A stretch of 64,000 nucleotides of DNA from Polaribacter sp. MED152 (GCF_000152945.2 NC_020830.1:620001-684000), one strand, 5' to 3'; positions 45,664-54,599 are shown, numbered from the stretch's first letter. The notes: generated by a model not told the origin, from the letters alone. Made by a program: numbers and translations.

Positions 45664-47367
45664 TTATTTTTTTAGTGTGAAATGAAACGTGGTACCTTTA
45701 TTCAGTTCAGATTCTAACCAAATTTCACCATTGTAAATATCGACAATTTTCTTAACTATAGATAAGCCAATTCCACTTGAATTTTCTGATTGTTTTAACG
45801 ATTGAAATATTTTAAAAATCTTATCAAAATTTCGTTGTTCTATACCAATACCATTATCTGAAATCGTAAATTTATAAAACGACTTGAGGTCTTTAACATT
45901 AATATTAATAAAACCATTTTCCTTGTCATTAAATTTAATGGCATTACCAATTAAATTCTGAAAAAGTTGTTGAAATTTTGTTTTATCGCCTTTAATAACA
46001 GGTAGTTTGTCTTGAATATTTATGGTAATATTCAATGGCACATAAAGCATTTTTATAACCTCTTTTACCATAACATCTAAATCTACTTCATCCTCTTCGT
46101 TAACAGTTGCATCTAAACTAGAAAATTTTAGAACATCTGTAATTAAAGCATCCATTTTTTCTAAGGTAGTTTCTATATCATTAAAATTCTGTAAACTATC
46201 TTTATCAAAAACGTCTGCATTGTCCATTTTAATCCAAGAAGTTAAGGCTGAAATACTTCTTAATGGCGATTTTAAATCGTGAGACACAATATGAGCATAC
46301 TCTTTAAGCTCTTCATTACTCTTTGCCAATTTAGATAAAAGATCTGCATTGTCTTTCTCTGCTTTTTTACGCTCTATTAAGTTTAAGGCACTTTTAAGTT
46401 GCATAGCTACCAAATTTGCAACACTTTCTAGGGTATTTATTTGCTCTGGCTTAAAGAAGTCTTTTTGTGTATGCCTTGCGTCTATAACCCCAATGATTTC
46501 TTTATCATTTATAATTGGTACTGAAATTATTGATAACTTTTCCTTACCGAAAGAAATATACCTATCTTCTAGGCTAGTATCATTTATTATTTCTGATATG
46601 CCCGATTTTGCAACAGAACCTAAAATACCTTCACCAACAGATAATTTTGGTCTATCATTAATTTTATCTGTATTGTAAGTAGCTATAGGCTCTAAAAATT
46701 TAGTGTCTGAGTTTATTAAATAAACAACGCAATTATCCGTATTTAGGTAACCTGTAATTTTATTAGTAATCTCCCAAGCAATTTCATTTACATCTTCTTT
46801 ACCTAAAATAGATTTTGCTGTATCGTTTATTAAATCTAAAACAAGCTGCTTTTCTCTTTGTGAGGTAACATCTCTAATAATACCTTGTGCTGCAATAGGG
46901 TTATTATCTTTATCAAAAATTACACTAGCATTAATATTTACCCATTTTACATTTTTGTTTTTGGTAATTATTCTAGCGTTATAATCTGCAAACCTCCCTT
47001 TTTCAGTAAGTTGTGTAAAAGAAGCCATGGCATACTCATAGTCCTCATAATAAATTAAATCTACCACATTTACATCTTCTTCTTCTAGTGTAAATTCAAA
47101 GAACTTTTCTGCAACATCATTCATTTTAATAACATTGCCTTCTAAATCCATAACAAGATAGGCATCGTTAATATTCTCAAAAACCCCTTGTAGTTGAGAA
47201 TTTTTCTCACCTAAAAGGCTTTCTAATTGTGCATTAACTTTTTTTAACTCTAATGAGGTATTGTAAAGTTCGCGAGATTTATCTTCAAGAATTTTTTCTG
47301 CTTGAAGTCTTGCTTTTTTTTGTCTATTTAATGCTCTATTTAATATTTCTTCTTTTTCTGAACTCAC
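45664..47367 (-). CDS. PAS-GAF sensor histidine kinase (H-NOX partner)
   Basis: A 567-aa cytosolic kinase without membrane segments. Order: N-terminal coiled coil (about 5-60, RALNRQKKARLQAEKILEDK, a segment I associate with H-NOX-linked kinases), PAS (about 60-170), GAF (about 178-328), HisKA with H363 (YAHIVSHDLKSPL) and HATPase (about 455-565; N box NLIGNAIKF, G1 DNGIGIE, G2 SSGIGLS). No receiver of its own. It starts with GTG in a TAGTG overlap with the H-NOX stop, so the two are made in step and probably bind each other. Confidence 0.9.
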   Translation of the reverse strand: MSSEKEEILNRALNRQKKARLQAEKILEDKSRELYNTSLELKKVNAQLESLLGEKNSQLQGVFENINDAYLVMDLEGNVIKMNDVAEKFFEFTLEEEDVNVVDLIYYEDYEYAMASFTQLTEKGRFADYNARIITKNKNVKWVNINASVIFDKDNNPIAAQGIIRDVTSQREKQLVLDLINDTAKSILGKEDVNEIAWEITNKITGYLNTDNCVVYLINSDTKFLEPIATYNTDKINDRPKLSVGEGILGSVAKSGISEIINDTSLEDRYISFGKEKLSIISVPIINDKEIIGVIDARHTQKDFFKPEQINTLESVANLVAMQLKSALNLIERKKAEKDNADLLSKLAKSNEELKEYAHIVSHDLKSPLRSISALTSWIKMDNADVFDKDSLQNFNDIETTLEKMDALITDVLKFSSLDATVNEEDEVDLDVMVKEVIKMLYVPLNITINIQDKLPVIKGDKTKFQQLFQNLIGNAIKFNDKENGFININVKDLKSFYKFTISDNGIGIEQRNFDKIFKIFQSLKQSENSSGIGLSIVKKIVDIYNGEIWLESELNKGTTFHFTLKK

Positions 47368-47906
47368 TAATTTTTTCGAATTATGAATCTTACTTCAGTA
47401 CCATCTTCTGCTAGTTTTTCTAAAGTTATTTCTGCAGTTGTTTTGAAGTGTTTAAATGTTCTGTTCATTAATCCTAAACCAAAATAGTACATAGCTCTAC
47501 TTGATTTGTACACCATGATTAATAAATCTTCTGATTTTTCTTCTACAACAAATGTTGGTAATTCTGCTTCAGGATATATTTTACGAACTTCTACGTGAAT
47601 ATGGTTCTCTATAGATGATAACATATCTATAGGATCTTTATAGGTATCTACAAGCCCCATATAACTTCTTTCGATAACGCCAAAAAAGTGTTCTCCATAC
47701 ACCAAAAGCAAGTCATCTATACTAATATTTGTTCGTTCGCTTAAGTTAGTTAATAAGGAAAGCATTTCCGAAAAATTATAGGTACCTATAGCAGTATAAA
47801 CCCCTTCTGATTCTAATTCTGATGCCTCAATAATAGAGTCCACCATTTCCATTCCAAATTTTTCTTCTACAAGTTCTAAAAATTCGGTAAAAACAATTCC
47901 TTTCAT
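47367..47906 (-). CDS. H-NOX (heme NO/O2-binding) sensor protein
   Basis: A 179-aa stand-alone H-NOX (HNOB) protein. The hallmarks are present: start MKGIVFTEFLELVEEKFG, the proximal heme ligand in NHIHVEVRKIYPEAELP (H104, followed by YP), and the heme-propionate motif YxSxR as Y133-K-S135-S-R137. Length is normal. Such proteins bind NO (some O2) on ferrous heme and control a partner kinase or cyclase, here the GTG-started kinase overlapping its stop. The gas cannot be settled from sequence, though stand-alone H-NOX next to a kinase usually means NO. Confidence 0.92.
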   Translation of the reverse strand: MKGIVFTEFLELVEEKFGMEMVDSIIEASELESEGVYTAIGTYNFSEMLSLLTNLSERTNISIDDLLLVYGEHFFGVIERSYMGLVDTYKDPIDMLSSIENHIHVEVRKIYPEAELPTFVVEEKSEDLLIMVYKSSRAMYYFGLGLMNRTFKHFKTTAEITLEKLAEDGTEVRFIIRKN

Positions 47907-47908
47907 AG

Positions 47909-48319
47909 TTAGTATTTTAAAAATTCATTTAGGCTCCAGTACCTAAAAATAGCCTTAATTTTAGCTTCGTATTCTTCGTATTTTAATGGTTTAAGCACAT
48001 AACCAGCTATACCAAGTTTATAGCACTCGTGTATATCTCTCTCATTATTTGAAGTGGTTAAAATAATTACAGGAATATGCAAAAGATCATCTCTACCCTT
48101 CATAATTTGCATAAATTCTATACCATTTGTATCTGGCATATTTAAATCTAACAAAATTAAATTTGGCATGTCTTCTTCAATCCTTTCAAAAGCCTCTTTA
48201 CCATTACTTGCAAAAGCTAATTCGTAATTATCTAAATCTTTAGCAATAGATCTTTTTAACTTTAAAACTTCTATTCTATCATCTTCTACTAGAAGTATTT
48301 TTAACTTATCTGTTCGCAT
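47909..48319 (-). CDS. Stand-alone CheY/Rcp1-like response regulator
   Basis: A 136-aa single receiver domain with E12/D13/D14, phospho-acceptor D58 (LILLDLNMPDTNG), T88-T89 and K110 (VLKPL). The TTSNNERD and CYKLGIAGYV blocks are those of Rcp1-like regulators that serve as phosphate shuttles. No output domain. First gene of the four-gene operon, 2 bp before H-NOX. Likely accepts phosphate from the kinase and hands it to the Hpt protein. Confidence 0.9.
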   Translation of the reverse strand: MRTDKLKILLVEDDRIEVLKLKRSIAKDLDNYELAFASNGKEAFERIEEDMPNLILLDLNMPDTNGIEFMQIMKGRDDLLHIPVIILTTSNNERDIHECYKLGIAGYVLKPLKYEEYEAKIKAIFRYWSLNEFLKY

Positions 48320-48339
48320 TTGACTTTTGTTTAATTTAT

Positions 48340-48368
48340 CAAAAATACCTTAAAGTTTATAGCCCGAA
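48340..48368 (-). promoter_or_regulatory. Predicted promoter of the H-NOX operon
   Basis: On the minus strand TTC-N18-TATTTTTG: full -7 element, -33 with one mismatch; the -7 element ends 20 bp before the ATG of the receiver gene. Confidence 0.5.
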
Positions 48369-48436
48369 CTTTACTGTAGATTAATTAAAAATTAATATAG
48401 ATGAAATACCAATAAGTGTAGATGAATAGATTTTAT

Positions 48437-49138
48437 TTAATGACAGCCTGAAACTGTAGTTAATGCATTTTGCAAAACAGGTTCTGGAGATATGTATGGT
48501 ATACCAAGCCCTAAACCTCTAACTATAAATAAAACACCTATAAAAACCACCATAATTGGAATCACTTTCTGTATTTTTTTTCGAAAACCATTCTTTGTAA
48601 AGTTTCCTAAATATACAAAAATTGTCATTAAAGGTATTGTGCCTAAACCAAATAGCATCATATAAATGCTTCCATAAAGTGATGAAGAAGTTGTTATGGC
48701 CCCAAATAAAGCCATATAAACTAAGCCACAAGGTAAAAATCCGTTTAAAAAACCAAGGGTAAAAAAAGTATCATTGCCTTTCTTTTTTAATTCTTTCCCT
48801 AAAGAACTTTTTACTTTTAAAATGATATGACTAATCTTTTTAGATATTGGGATTTTATTAGACAGCTTTGGAAATAGAATTAAAACGATCATAAAAACAC
48901 CAACAATAATTGAAATTTGTTGCTGAAAACCAAACAGGTAAAATCCTTTACCTAATAAGCCAAATAACAAACCTATGAGAGCATAAGTAAAAATTCTACC
49001 AAAATGATAACTTAATATCTGAAAGAACGCTTTGGTTCGATTGCTTCTATCAACAGGCAACATAAAAGCTATTGGACCACACATGCCTATGCAATGAAAA
49101 CTGCCCAATAAACCAAATATGAGTGCTGAAAGTAACAT
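48437..49138 (-). CDS. TauE/SafE-like permease of the cbb3 oxidase cluster
   Basis: A 233-aa inner-membrane protein with six segments of the sulfite exporter TauE/SafE (UPF0721-like, DsbD-like) group. N-terminus GLLGSFHCIGMCGPIAFMLP, with His and Cys in the first helix, and FLNGFLPCGLVYMALFG later; the Cys/His pairs suggest metal (copper) binding. Such genes regularly end cco operons in Bacteroidota and are thought to help oxidase copper assembly. Its start overlaps the ccoH stop by one base. Confidence 0.82.
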   Translation of the reverse strand: MLLSALIFGLLGSFHCIGMCGPIAFMLPVDRSNRTKAFFQILSYHFGRIFTYALIGLLFGLLGKGFYLFGFQQQISIIVGVFMIVLILFPKLSNKIPISKKISHIILKVKSSLGKELKKKGNDTFFTLGFLNGFLPCGLVYMALFGAITTSSSLYGSIYMMLFGLGTIPLMTIFVYLGNFTKNGFRKKIQKVIPIMVVFIGVLFIVRGLGLGIPYISPEPVLQNALTTVSGCH

Positions 49139-49584
49139 TAGTAAACAATTTCTTTTTTAAATAAATATGGTTTATTTTCAAATGTCCAAAATACTATAAT
49201 GTTCCAGCGACCATCTACTAAACGTTGTTCAGGCACGAGCAAATATGTATTAGAAGTTGAAATAGGAATATCAAAATCTAATTGTTTATTAGATGGTCTA
49301 TATAGGAACACATTACCTTCTATATTTTTATTTTTAAAATCTTCTGGAAGTTGAATTTTTAAACCTGTTTCTGATCTTTGAACTGTAACTTTGGATTTTA
49401 GTTCATTCAAATTTTTTATGGCATCAATTTCATCTTGAAATTGCAATTCTTTTTGATAATATTTTTCTGTAACCAAATCATGACTATAGGTATGATCTGT
49501 ACTCATGGTTACTACAAAATACATAATGAATGCAATAAATGCTACTATCGTAATTACAATACCTGTACCCCAATTTATTTTCAT
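49138..49584 (-). CDS. ccoH: Cytochrome oxidase assembly protein CcoH/FixH
   Basis: A 148-aa FixH-type protein: one N-terminal membrane helix (about 7-28), then the family block HDLVTEKYYQKELQFQDEID and a beta-rich periplasmic domain ending RWNIIVFWTFENKPYLF. It helps assembly of cbb3 oxidase. Seven bases after ccoG and overlapping the next gene by one base. Confidence 0.9.
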   Translation of the reverse strand: MKINWGTGIVITIVAFIAFIMYFVVTMSTDHTYSHDLVTEKYYQKELQFQDEIDAIKNLNELKSKVTVQRSETGLKIQLPEDFKNKNIEGNVFLYRPSNKQLDFDIPISTSNTYLLVPEQRLVDGRWNIIVFWTFENKPYLFKKEIVY

Positions 49585-49591
49585 GATTCTT

Positions 49592-51013
49592 TTATTTATA
49601 TGTTCTTGGTCCTAAAAAATTGGTTTTCGTGGTTTCTAATAATTCATCATTACTAAAAACACCAATTTCAATATCTACATTATCATCTTTTAAAACAGAC
49701 TTATTAATCTCGATAAATAAAGTACCTTCTGCCAAGCCTTGTTTCGGAATTATAAAGTTTTGATTAGAAACCAACTGAATTTTACCCTTATGAGACAGCA
49801 ATTTATAACTCACATTTTCAATGTCTTTGGTTGTTTTGTTAATCACTTTAAACGTATAAACATTACTGATTATATTATTTTCCTTTTGCTGATATAATTG
49901 ACCTGGTAATCTTAAAATTCTTGCTTCTACATCATTTCGTAAAAAAAGCATTCCTACTAAAATTCCTGTCAGAATCAGTAAAACAGCAGAATAGCCTTTC
50001 ATTCTTGCTGTAAATTCAAAAGGTTTTTTCTTAGTGATATTCTCTTCACTCGCATATCGAATTAAACCTTTTGGTAAGTTGATACTTTCCATAATATGAT
50101 CGCATTCATCTATACAAGCTGTGCAGTTTACGCACTCTAATTGAGTTCCATTTCTAATATCTATACCTGTAGGACAAACAACTACACATTGTTTACAATC
50201 AATACAATCACCTTTACCTAGAGCTTCTCTATCTTCATTCTTTTTAAATTTAGAACGCCCTTGTTCTCTTTCTCCTCTTTTATAATCGTAGGCAACATTA
50301 ATGGTTTTATTGTCTAAGAGTACACCTTGTAACCTTCCATAAGGACAAGCTATAATGCACACTTGCTCTCTAAACCATGCAAATACAAAGTAAAAAACAC
50401 AGGTAAAAATTATTAAAGAAATAAGTGTATTAATATTATCTAAAGGATTACCAGTGATGTAATTAATAACAGTATCTCCACCAATTAAATACGCTAAAAA
50501 AACATTTGCTATGATAAACGAAATCACAAAGAACACAAACCATTTTAAAAGTCTTTTCCTTATTTTTTCTGCATTCCAAGGTTGTTTATCTAGTCGTATT
50601 TGTTTTCCTCTATCACCATCAATCCAATATTCAATTTTGCGAAAAACCATTTCTAAAAAAATGGTCTGTGGGCAAATCCAACCACAAAATAATCGTCCAA
50701 AAACCACTGTAAAAAGTATTACAAAAACAACACCTGTAATCATAGAAATTACCAAGAGATGAAAATCTTGTGGCCAAAATGGAAAGCTAAATATATTAAA
50801 CCTTCTTTCTAATACATTAAACAGCAGAAACTGATTTCCGTTAATTTTTATAAATGGTGCAGAAAGTAGAAAAGCTAATAGAAAGTAACTTACATAACTT
50901 CTATACTTATAATATTTTCCACTTGGTTTTTTAGGAAATACCCAAGAACGCTTTCCTTCTTTATTGACGGTTCCAATACTATCTCTAAATTTTTCGTTCT
51001 CAGGTGTTTCCAT
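49592..51013 (-). CDS. ccoG: cbb3 oxidase accessory protein CcoG
   Basis: A 473-aa membrane ferredoxin-like protein (FixG/RdxA) with about five membrane segments. Cluster-binding cysteines are GDCIDCKQCVVVCPTGID and ECVNCTACIDECDHIM, two [4Fe-4S] sites, preceded by CGWICPQ and IIACPYGR. CcoG is known as a cupric reductase that supplies Cu+ to the oxidase. The C-terminal 110 residues form an Ig-like periplasmic domain. Third accessory gene of the operon, 27 bp after ccoP. Confidence 0.94.
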   Translation of the reverse strand: METPENEKFRDSIGTVNKEGKRSWVFPKKPSGKYYKYRSYVSYFLLAFLLSAPFIKINGNQFLLFNVLERRFNIFSFPFWPQDFHLLVISMITGVVFVILFTVVFGRLFCGWICPQTIFLEMVFRKIEYWIDGDRGKQIRLDKQPWNAEKIRKRLLKWFVFFVISFIIANVFLAYLIGGDTVINYITGNPLDNINTLISLIIFTCVFYFVFAWFREQVCIIACPYGRLQGVLLDNKTINVAYDYKRGEREQGRSKFKKNEDREALGKGDCIDCKQCVVVCPTGIDIRNGTQLECVNCTACIDECDHIMESINLPKGLIRYASEENITKKKPFEFTARMKGYSAVLLILTGILVGMLFLRNDVEARILRLPGQLYQQKENNIISNVYTFKVINKTTKDIENVSYKLLSHKGKIQLVSNQNFIIPKQGLAEGTLFIEINKSVLKDDNVDIEIGVFSNDELLETTKTNFLGPRTYK

Positions 51014-51040
51014 ACTAACTAAAAAACTAACATTATCTAA

Positions 51041-51898
51041 CTATTCTTCTTTCCAAATTTCTCCTTGAGGCGCTTTTGCCTTTTCTGGTGTTGTTCCTTG
51101 CAGTGAAATAACATAACTAGCAACTTTCTCCATATCTGATGGCTTTAATGTATTTTTCCATGAAATCATACCTTTACCATCTCTACCACCATTTAATAAC
51201 GTTGTAAAAACGTTTTTAACTCCACCTCCTAATATCCAGTATTCATCAGTTAAATTAGGCCCAATAGCTCCACCACCATCAGCTAAATGACAAGAAGCAC
51301 AATTTAAATTAAAGACTGCTTTACCTCTTTTTAAAGAGCTTGCATCTGTTAAAAGCTCTACAGTTTCAGCCGTGATTAAATCTGGAGCAGATTTTTTAAA
51401 CTTATTTACTTCCATTTGAGCTTTAGCTACAGCTGCTTGATATTCCATTTCTGGAGTGGCACCACCCATAATTTCAAATCGTACTAGATACACAACAGCA
51501 AATAAAATGGTAGCATAAAACATGTATACCCACCATGGAGGAAGTGAATTGTCTAACTCCTGAATACCATCGTAATTATGATCTAGAACTATGCTTTCTT
51601 CTTCTTCAACAGATTTGGCTCTTGTCCATTTTACCATCAACTTCTTAATCCAAAGATTAGGGTCTTCTGGAATTATGCCTTCTTTCTCGTTAATTAATTC
51701 TGTTGCTTTTTTAGTGGCTAAATAATTTACTAATTCCTTTAATGAAATCACTAATACAAAACCTATTAAAGCAAGCCATACCAATGGGTTTTCGAAAAAA
51801 TTTAACGGATTTTCATAGGCTATAAATGCCTTAACTAATGCAAAAAATGTAGTTAAAACAAAAAGTATATAAATTATTGATTGAATCTTTTTTTTCAT
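51041..51898 (-). CDS. ccoP: cbb3 oxidase subunit III (CcoP), monoheme
   Basis: A 285-aa membrane cytochrome c. Two or three membrane helices (about 8-27, 33-52 and 129-148, the last with PPWWVYMFYATILFAVVY, the CcoP N-terminal motif), then one c-heme domain with NCASCHLADGGGAIGPNL and the distal methionine in KGMISWKN. Proteobacterial CcoP has two hemes; a single CXXCH is seen here, as common in Bacteroidota. Sits 17 bp after ccoQ. Confidence 0.93.
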   Translation of the reverse strand: MKKKIQSIIYILFVLTTFFALVKAFIAYENPLNFFENPLVWLALIGFVLVISLKELVNYLATKKATELINEKEGIIPEDPNLWIKKLMVKWTRAKSVEEEESIVLDHNYDGIQELDNSLPPWWVYMFYATILFAVVYLVRFEIMGGATPEMEYQAAVAKAQMEVNKFKKSAPDLITAETVELLTDASSLKRGKAVFNLNCASCHLADGGGAIGPNLTDEYWILGGGVKNVFTTLLNGGRDGKGMISWKNTLKPSDMEKVASYVISLQGTTPEKAKAPQGEIWKEE

Positions 51899-51915
51899 CG
51901 TTTACATTTTTATAA

Positions 51916-52080
51916 TTAATCTAAAGGAATGTTGCTTACTCTTTGAATGTATTCTTTCTTAGCTGTAATTACCCACCAAAAAAGCGCTACAAAGAATGTA
52001 AAGAATATTACTAATGATATTAATGGATAGATTTCTATGCCAGTAATACTTTCCATATGGTTTTTTACAAATTTTAGCAT
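51916..52080 (-). CDS. ccoQ: cbb3 oxidase small subunit CcoQ-like
   Basis: A 54-aa single-helix protein: a short charged start (MLKFVKNHMESITG), the helix PLISLVIFFTFFVALFWWV, and a basic tail beginning ITAKKEYIQ, the normal CcoQ/FixQ outline (helix, WW/W, then K-K/R-Y). It starts 4 bp after the ccoNO stop and ends 17 bp before ccoP, exactly where ccoQ is expected. It is shorter than 60 codons and easily overlooked. A second ATG at codon 9 is possible. Confidence 0.85.
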   Translation of the reverse strand: MLKFVKNHMESITGIEIYPLISLVIFFTFFVALFWWVITAKKEYIQRVSNIPLD

Positions 52081-52084
52081 AATC

Positions 52085-54280
52085 TTAATTTTTGATGATT
52101 TTTTGTTCTTCTTTTACCTTAATATCTGTTCCCAGTCTTTGGATGTAAGCAATAATTGCCACCAATTCTCTGTCTTTCATCTCTACAAATGGCTCATTAT
52201 TCTCTTTTGCATATTTTTTATCTTCTAAATAACTTTTAGCAAAATCAGGATCTTGATATAGGTTTTCTTCTATCTGTTTTCCTTGTTCATCCATTAATTG
52301 TTGAGCGTTTGTAATTTCTTCTTCTGAATATGGTACTCCTAAACTAACCATAGCTCTCATTTTATCTTCTGTGTTAGATTTATCCAACTCATTTTTAATC
52401 AACCATTTATAAGAAGGCATAATAGAACCTGGAGATGTACTTTGAGGATCATAAAAGTGATTTAAATGCCAGCTATCAGAATATTTTGCTCCAATTCTGT
52501 GCAAATCTGGACCTGTTCTTTTACTTCCCCATAAAAATGGATGATCGTACACAAATTCACCTGCTTTTGAATAGTCTCCATACCTCTCTACCTCACTTCT
52601 AAAAGGCCTAATCATTTGTGAATGGCAACCAACACAACCTTCTCTAATGTAAATATCTCTACCTTCGAGCTCTAAAGGAGTGTAAGGTTTTATACTGCTA
52701 ATGGTTGGTATATTAGATTTTACCAATAAGGTTGGAATAATTTGTACAACTCCTCCAATAAGAATAGCAATTGTAGCGTAAATAGTTAATTTGATTGGTT
52801 TTCTTTCTAACCACGTGTGATATCCTTCACCTTTAGTTCTATATTTTGAAACCTTGGTTAAAGGTGCAGCCTCTGCTAATTCATCTTGTACAGTACTACC
52901 AGCTCTAACCGTTTTTACTACATTATAAAGCATTACAATAGCTCCTAGAATATACATAGATCCACCAATGGCACGCATCCAGTACATAGGAATAATCTCA
53001 TTCAAGGTTTCTAGAAAGTTTCCATAGGTTAGAGATCCATCAGGATTAAATTGTTTCCACATAGAAGCTTGTACAAAACCTGCTACATACATAGGCAGTG
53101 CGTATAAAATAATACCTAATGTTCCAATCCAGAAATGAAAATTAGCTAACGCTTTTGAGTATAAAGTAGTTTTAAAAATTCTTGGAATCATCCAATACAA
53201 CATACCAAAGGTGAAAAACCCGTTCCAAGCTAAGGCTCCAACATGCACGTGAGCAATAATCCAATCAGAAAAGTGTGCTATTGCGTTTACGTTTTTAAGT
53301 GATAACATAGGACCTTCAAAAGTAGCCATACCATAACCTGTGATTGCAACCACCATAAATTTTAAAACAGGATCTGTTCTTACCTTATCCCAAGCACCTC
53401 TTAAGGTTAGTAAACCATTAATCATTCCTCCCCAAGAAGGAGCAATTAACATTACCGAAAATGCAACACCTAAATTTTGTGCCCAATTTGGTAATGAAGT
53501 ATATAATAAATGGTGAGGACCAGCCCAGATATAGATAAAAATCAAAGACCAGAAATGTACTATAGATAATCGATAAGAATAGACAGGTCTGTTTGCAGCT
53601 TTAGGCACAAAATAATACATTAAACCTAAGAAAGGTGTCGTTAAGAAAAATGCCACAGCATTATGACCATACCACCATTGAACCAGCGCATCTTGAACTC
53701 CTGCATAAACTGAATAACTCTTTAAAAAACCTACTGGTAAAGCTAAACTGTTAAAAATATGTAATACAGCAACTGTTACAAAAGTTCCTAAATAAAACCA
53801 AATGGCCACGTATAAGTGACGTTGTCTTCTTTTAAGAATTGTCCAAATCATGTTTACACCAAATGCAACCCAAACCAATGCAATCATAATATCTATAGGC
53901 CATTCTAACTCAGCATATTCTTTAGAACTTGTATAACCTAATGGTAAGGTTATTGCTGCTGCAACTATAATTAATTGCCAGCCCCAAAAATTAAAATTAC
54001 TTAGAAAGTTACTAGCCATTCTAGCTTTTAACAAACGTTGTAAAGAATAATAGACACCTGCATAAATAGCATTACCCACAAATGCAAAAATTACAGCATT
54101 TGTGTGCAATGGTCTTAAACGACCAAAACTTAACCAAGAAATTCCATCTGTTACATTAGGAAACAAAAACATAAAGGCTAATAGTAACCCTACTGAAAAG
54201 CCAATAATACCCCAGAAAAGTGTAGCGTAGATGAATTTTTTAACGATTTTATTATCGTAATAAAACTGTTGCGTCTTCAT
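52085..54280 (-). CDS. ccoNO: cbb3 cytochrome c oxidase, fused subunits I and II (CcoN-CcoO)
   Basis: A 731-aa fusion. Residues about 1-470 are CcoN, the 12-helix heme-copper subunit, with heme and CuB histidines in RPLHTNAVIFAF, WYGHNAVAFFL, AGPHHLLYTSLP and DWIIAHVHVGALAWNG. A linker with one helix (about 500-525) leads to CcoO, a membrane c-type cytochrome with REGCVGCHSQMIRPF (CXXCH at 549-553) and the methionine in GSIMPSYKW. The enzyme reduces O2 with high affinity and pumps protons. The fusion is regular in Bacteroidota. Confidence 0.96.
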   Translation of the reverse strand: MKTQQFYYDNKIVKKFIYATLFWGIIGFSVGLLLAFMFLFPNVTDGISWLSFGRLRPLHTNAVIFAFVGNAIYAGVYYSLQRLLKARMASNFLSNFNFWGWQLIIVAAAITLPLGYTSSKEYAELEWPIDIMIALVWVAFGVNMIWTILKRRQRHLYVAIWFYLGTFVTVAVLHIFNSLALPVGFLKSYSVYAGVQDALVQWWYGHNAVAFFLTTPFLGLMYYFVPKAANRPVYSYRLSIVHFWSLIFIYIWAGPHHLLYTSLPNWAQNLGVAFSVMLIAPSWGGMINGLLTLRGAWDKVRTDPVLKFMVVAITGYGMATFEGPMLSLKNVNAIAHFSDWIIAHVHVGALAWNGFFTFGMLYWMIPRIFKTTLYSKALANFHFWIGTLGIILYALPMYVAGFVQASMWKQFNPDGSLTYGNFLETLNEIIPMYWMRAIGGSMYILGAIVMLYNVVKTVRAGSTVQDELAEAAPLTKVSKYRTKGEGYHTWLERKPIKLTIYATIAILIGGVVQIIPTLLVKSNIPTISSIKPYTPLELEGRDIYIREGCVGCHSQMIRPFRSEVERYGDYSKAGEFVYDHPFLWGSKRTGPDLHRIGAKYSDSWHLNHFYDPQSTSPGSIMPSYKWLIKNELDKSNTEDKMRAMVSLGVPYSEEEITNAQQLMDEQGKQIEENLYQDPDFAKSYLEDKKYAKENNEPFVEMKDRELVAIIAYIQRLGTDIKVKEEQKIIKN

Positions 54281-54294
54281 AATTGAATTTAATT

Positions 54295-54462
54295 TTAGTT
54301 GATTTTTTTAGTTTCTTTTACCAATTCATCATCAAACAAAATTCGTACGGAAGGTGTGTAAGAATCATCATACTGTCCTTTCTTTACTGAATAAATAAAT
54401 GCAATAAAGAATACAATTGCCACTAAAATACTTAGGGTAAGTAGTAAATATATTACGCTCAT
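54295..54462 (-). CDS. ccoS: cbb3 oxidase maturation protein CcoS
   Basis: A 55-aa CcoS: helix MSVIYLLLTLSILVAIVFFI, then FIYSVKKGQYDDSYTPSVRI with the conserved GQYDD-PS/R-IL-DD pattern. It is needed for heme or copper insertion into CcoN. The open frame reaches 54489, but the ATG at 54462 gives the family start. It opens the operon ccoS-ccoNO-ccoQ-ccoP-ccoG-ccoH-permease and carries the FNR-type box upstream. Confidence 0.9.
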   Translation of the reverse strand: MSVIYLLLTLSILVAIVFFIAFIYSVKKGQYDDSYTPSVRILFDDELVKETKKIN

Positions 54463-54486
54463 ATCTTGCCTGATAATTTGATACAT

Positions 54487-54529
54487 CAAAAATACTTAGC
54501 GTAGTTATTTTAAAACATGATATTTATCA
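54487..54529 (-). promoter_or_regulatory. FNR-type activated promoter of the ccoS-ccoNOQP operon
   Basis: TGAT-ATTT-ATCA (54518-54529), a perfect FNR-core palindrome, and on the minus strand a -7 element TATTTTTG (54494 to 54487). The box centre lies about 41 bp before the predicted start (near 54483), the class II activator position, and no -33 element is present. A second palindrome TTGATACATCAA covers 54478-54489. Confidence 0.65.
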
Positions 54530-54561
54530 GGTTTCAAAAATTAAAGGAAAAAATTAAAGGA

Positions 54562-54598
54562 AAAGCGTACTCAAAATATAAATATCTGAGTACGCTTT
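54562..54598 (-). terminator. Strong hairpin, likely terminator of the upstream RNA
   Basis: A 12-bp perfect stem (AAAGCGTACTCA with TGAGTACGCTTT) and 13-base loop. On the minus strand it is followed by a broken T-rich tract, and it directly adjoins the structured RNA candidate at 54600-54753. Confidence 0.55.
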
Positions 54599-54599
54599 G

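Noticed and set aside
52085..54280. CcoN-CcoO fusion as a novelty
   Set aside because: Gene fusion of these subunits is regular in Bacteroidota.
54478..54489. TTGATACATCAA as a second FNR box
   Set aside because: The half-sites are only 2 bp apart rather than 4 and lie on the predicted start site; mentioned but not counted.
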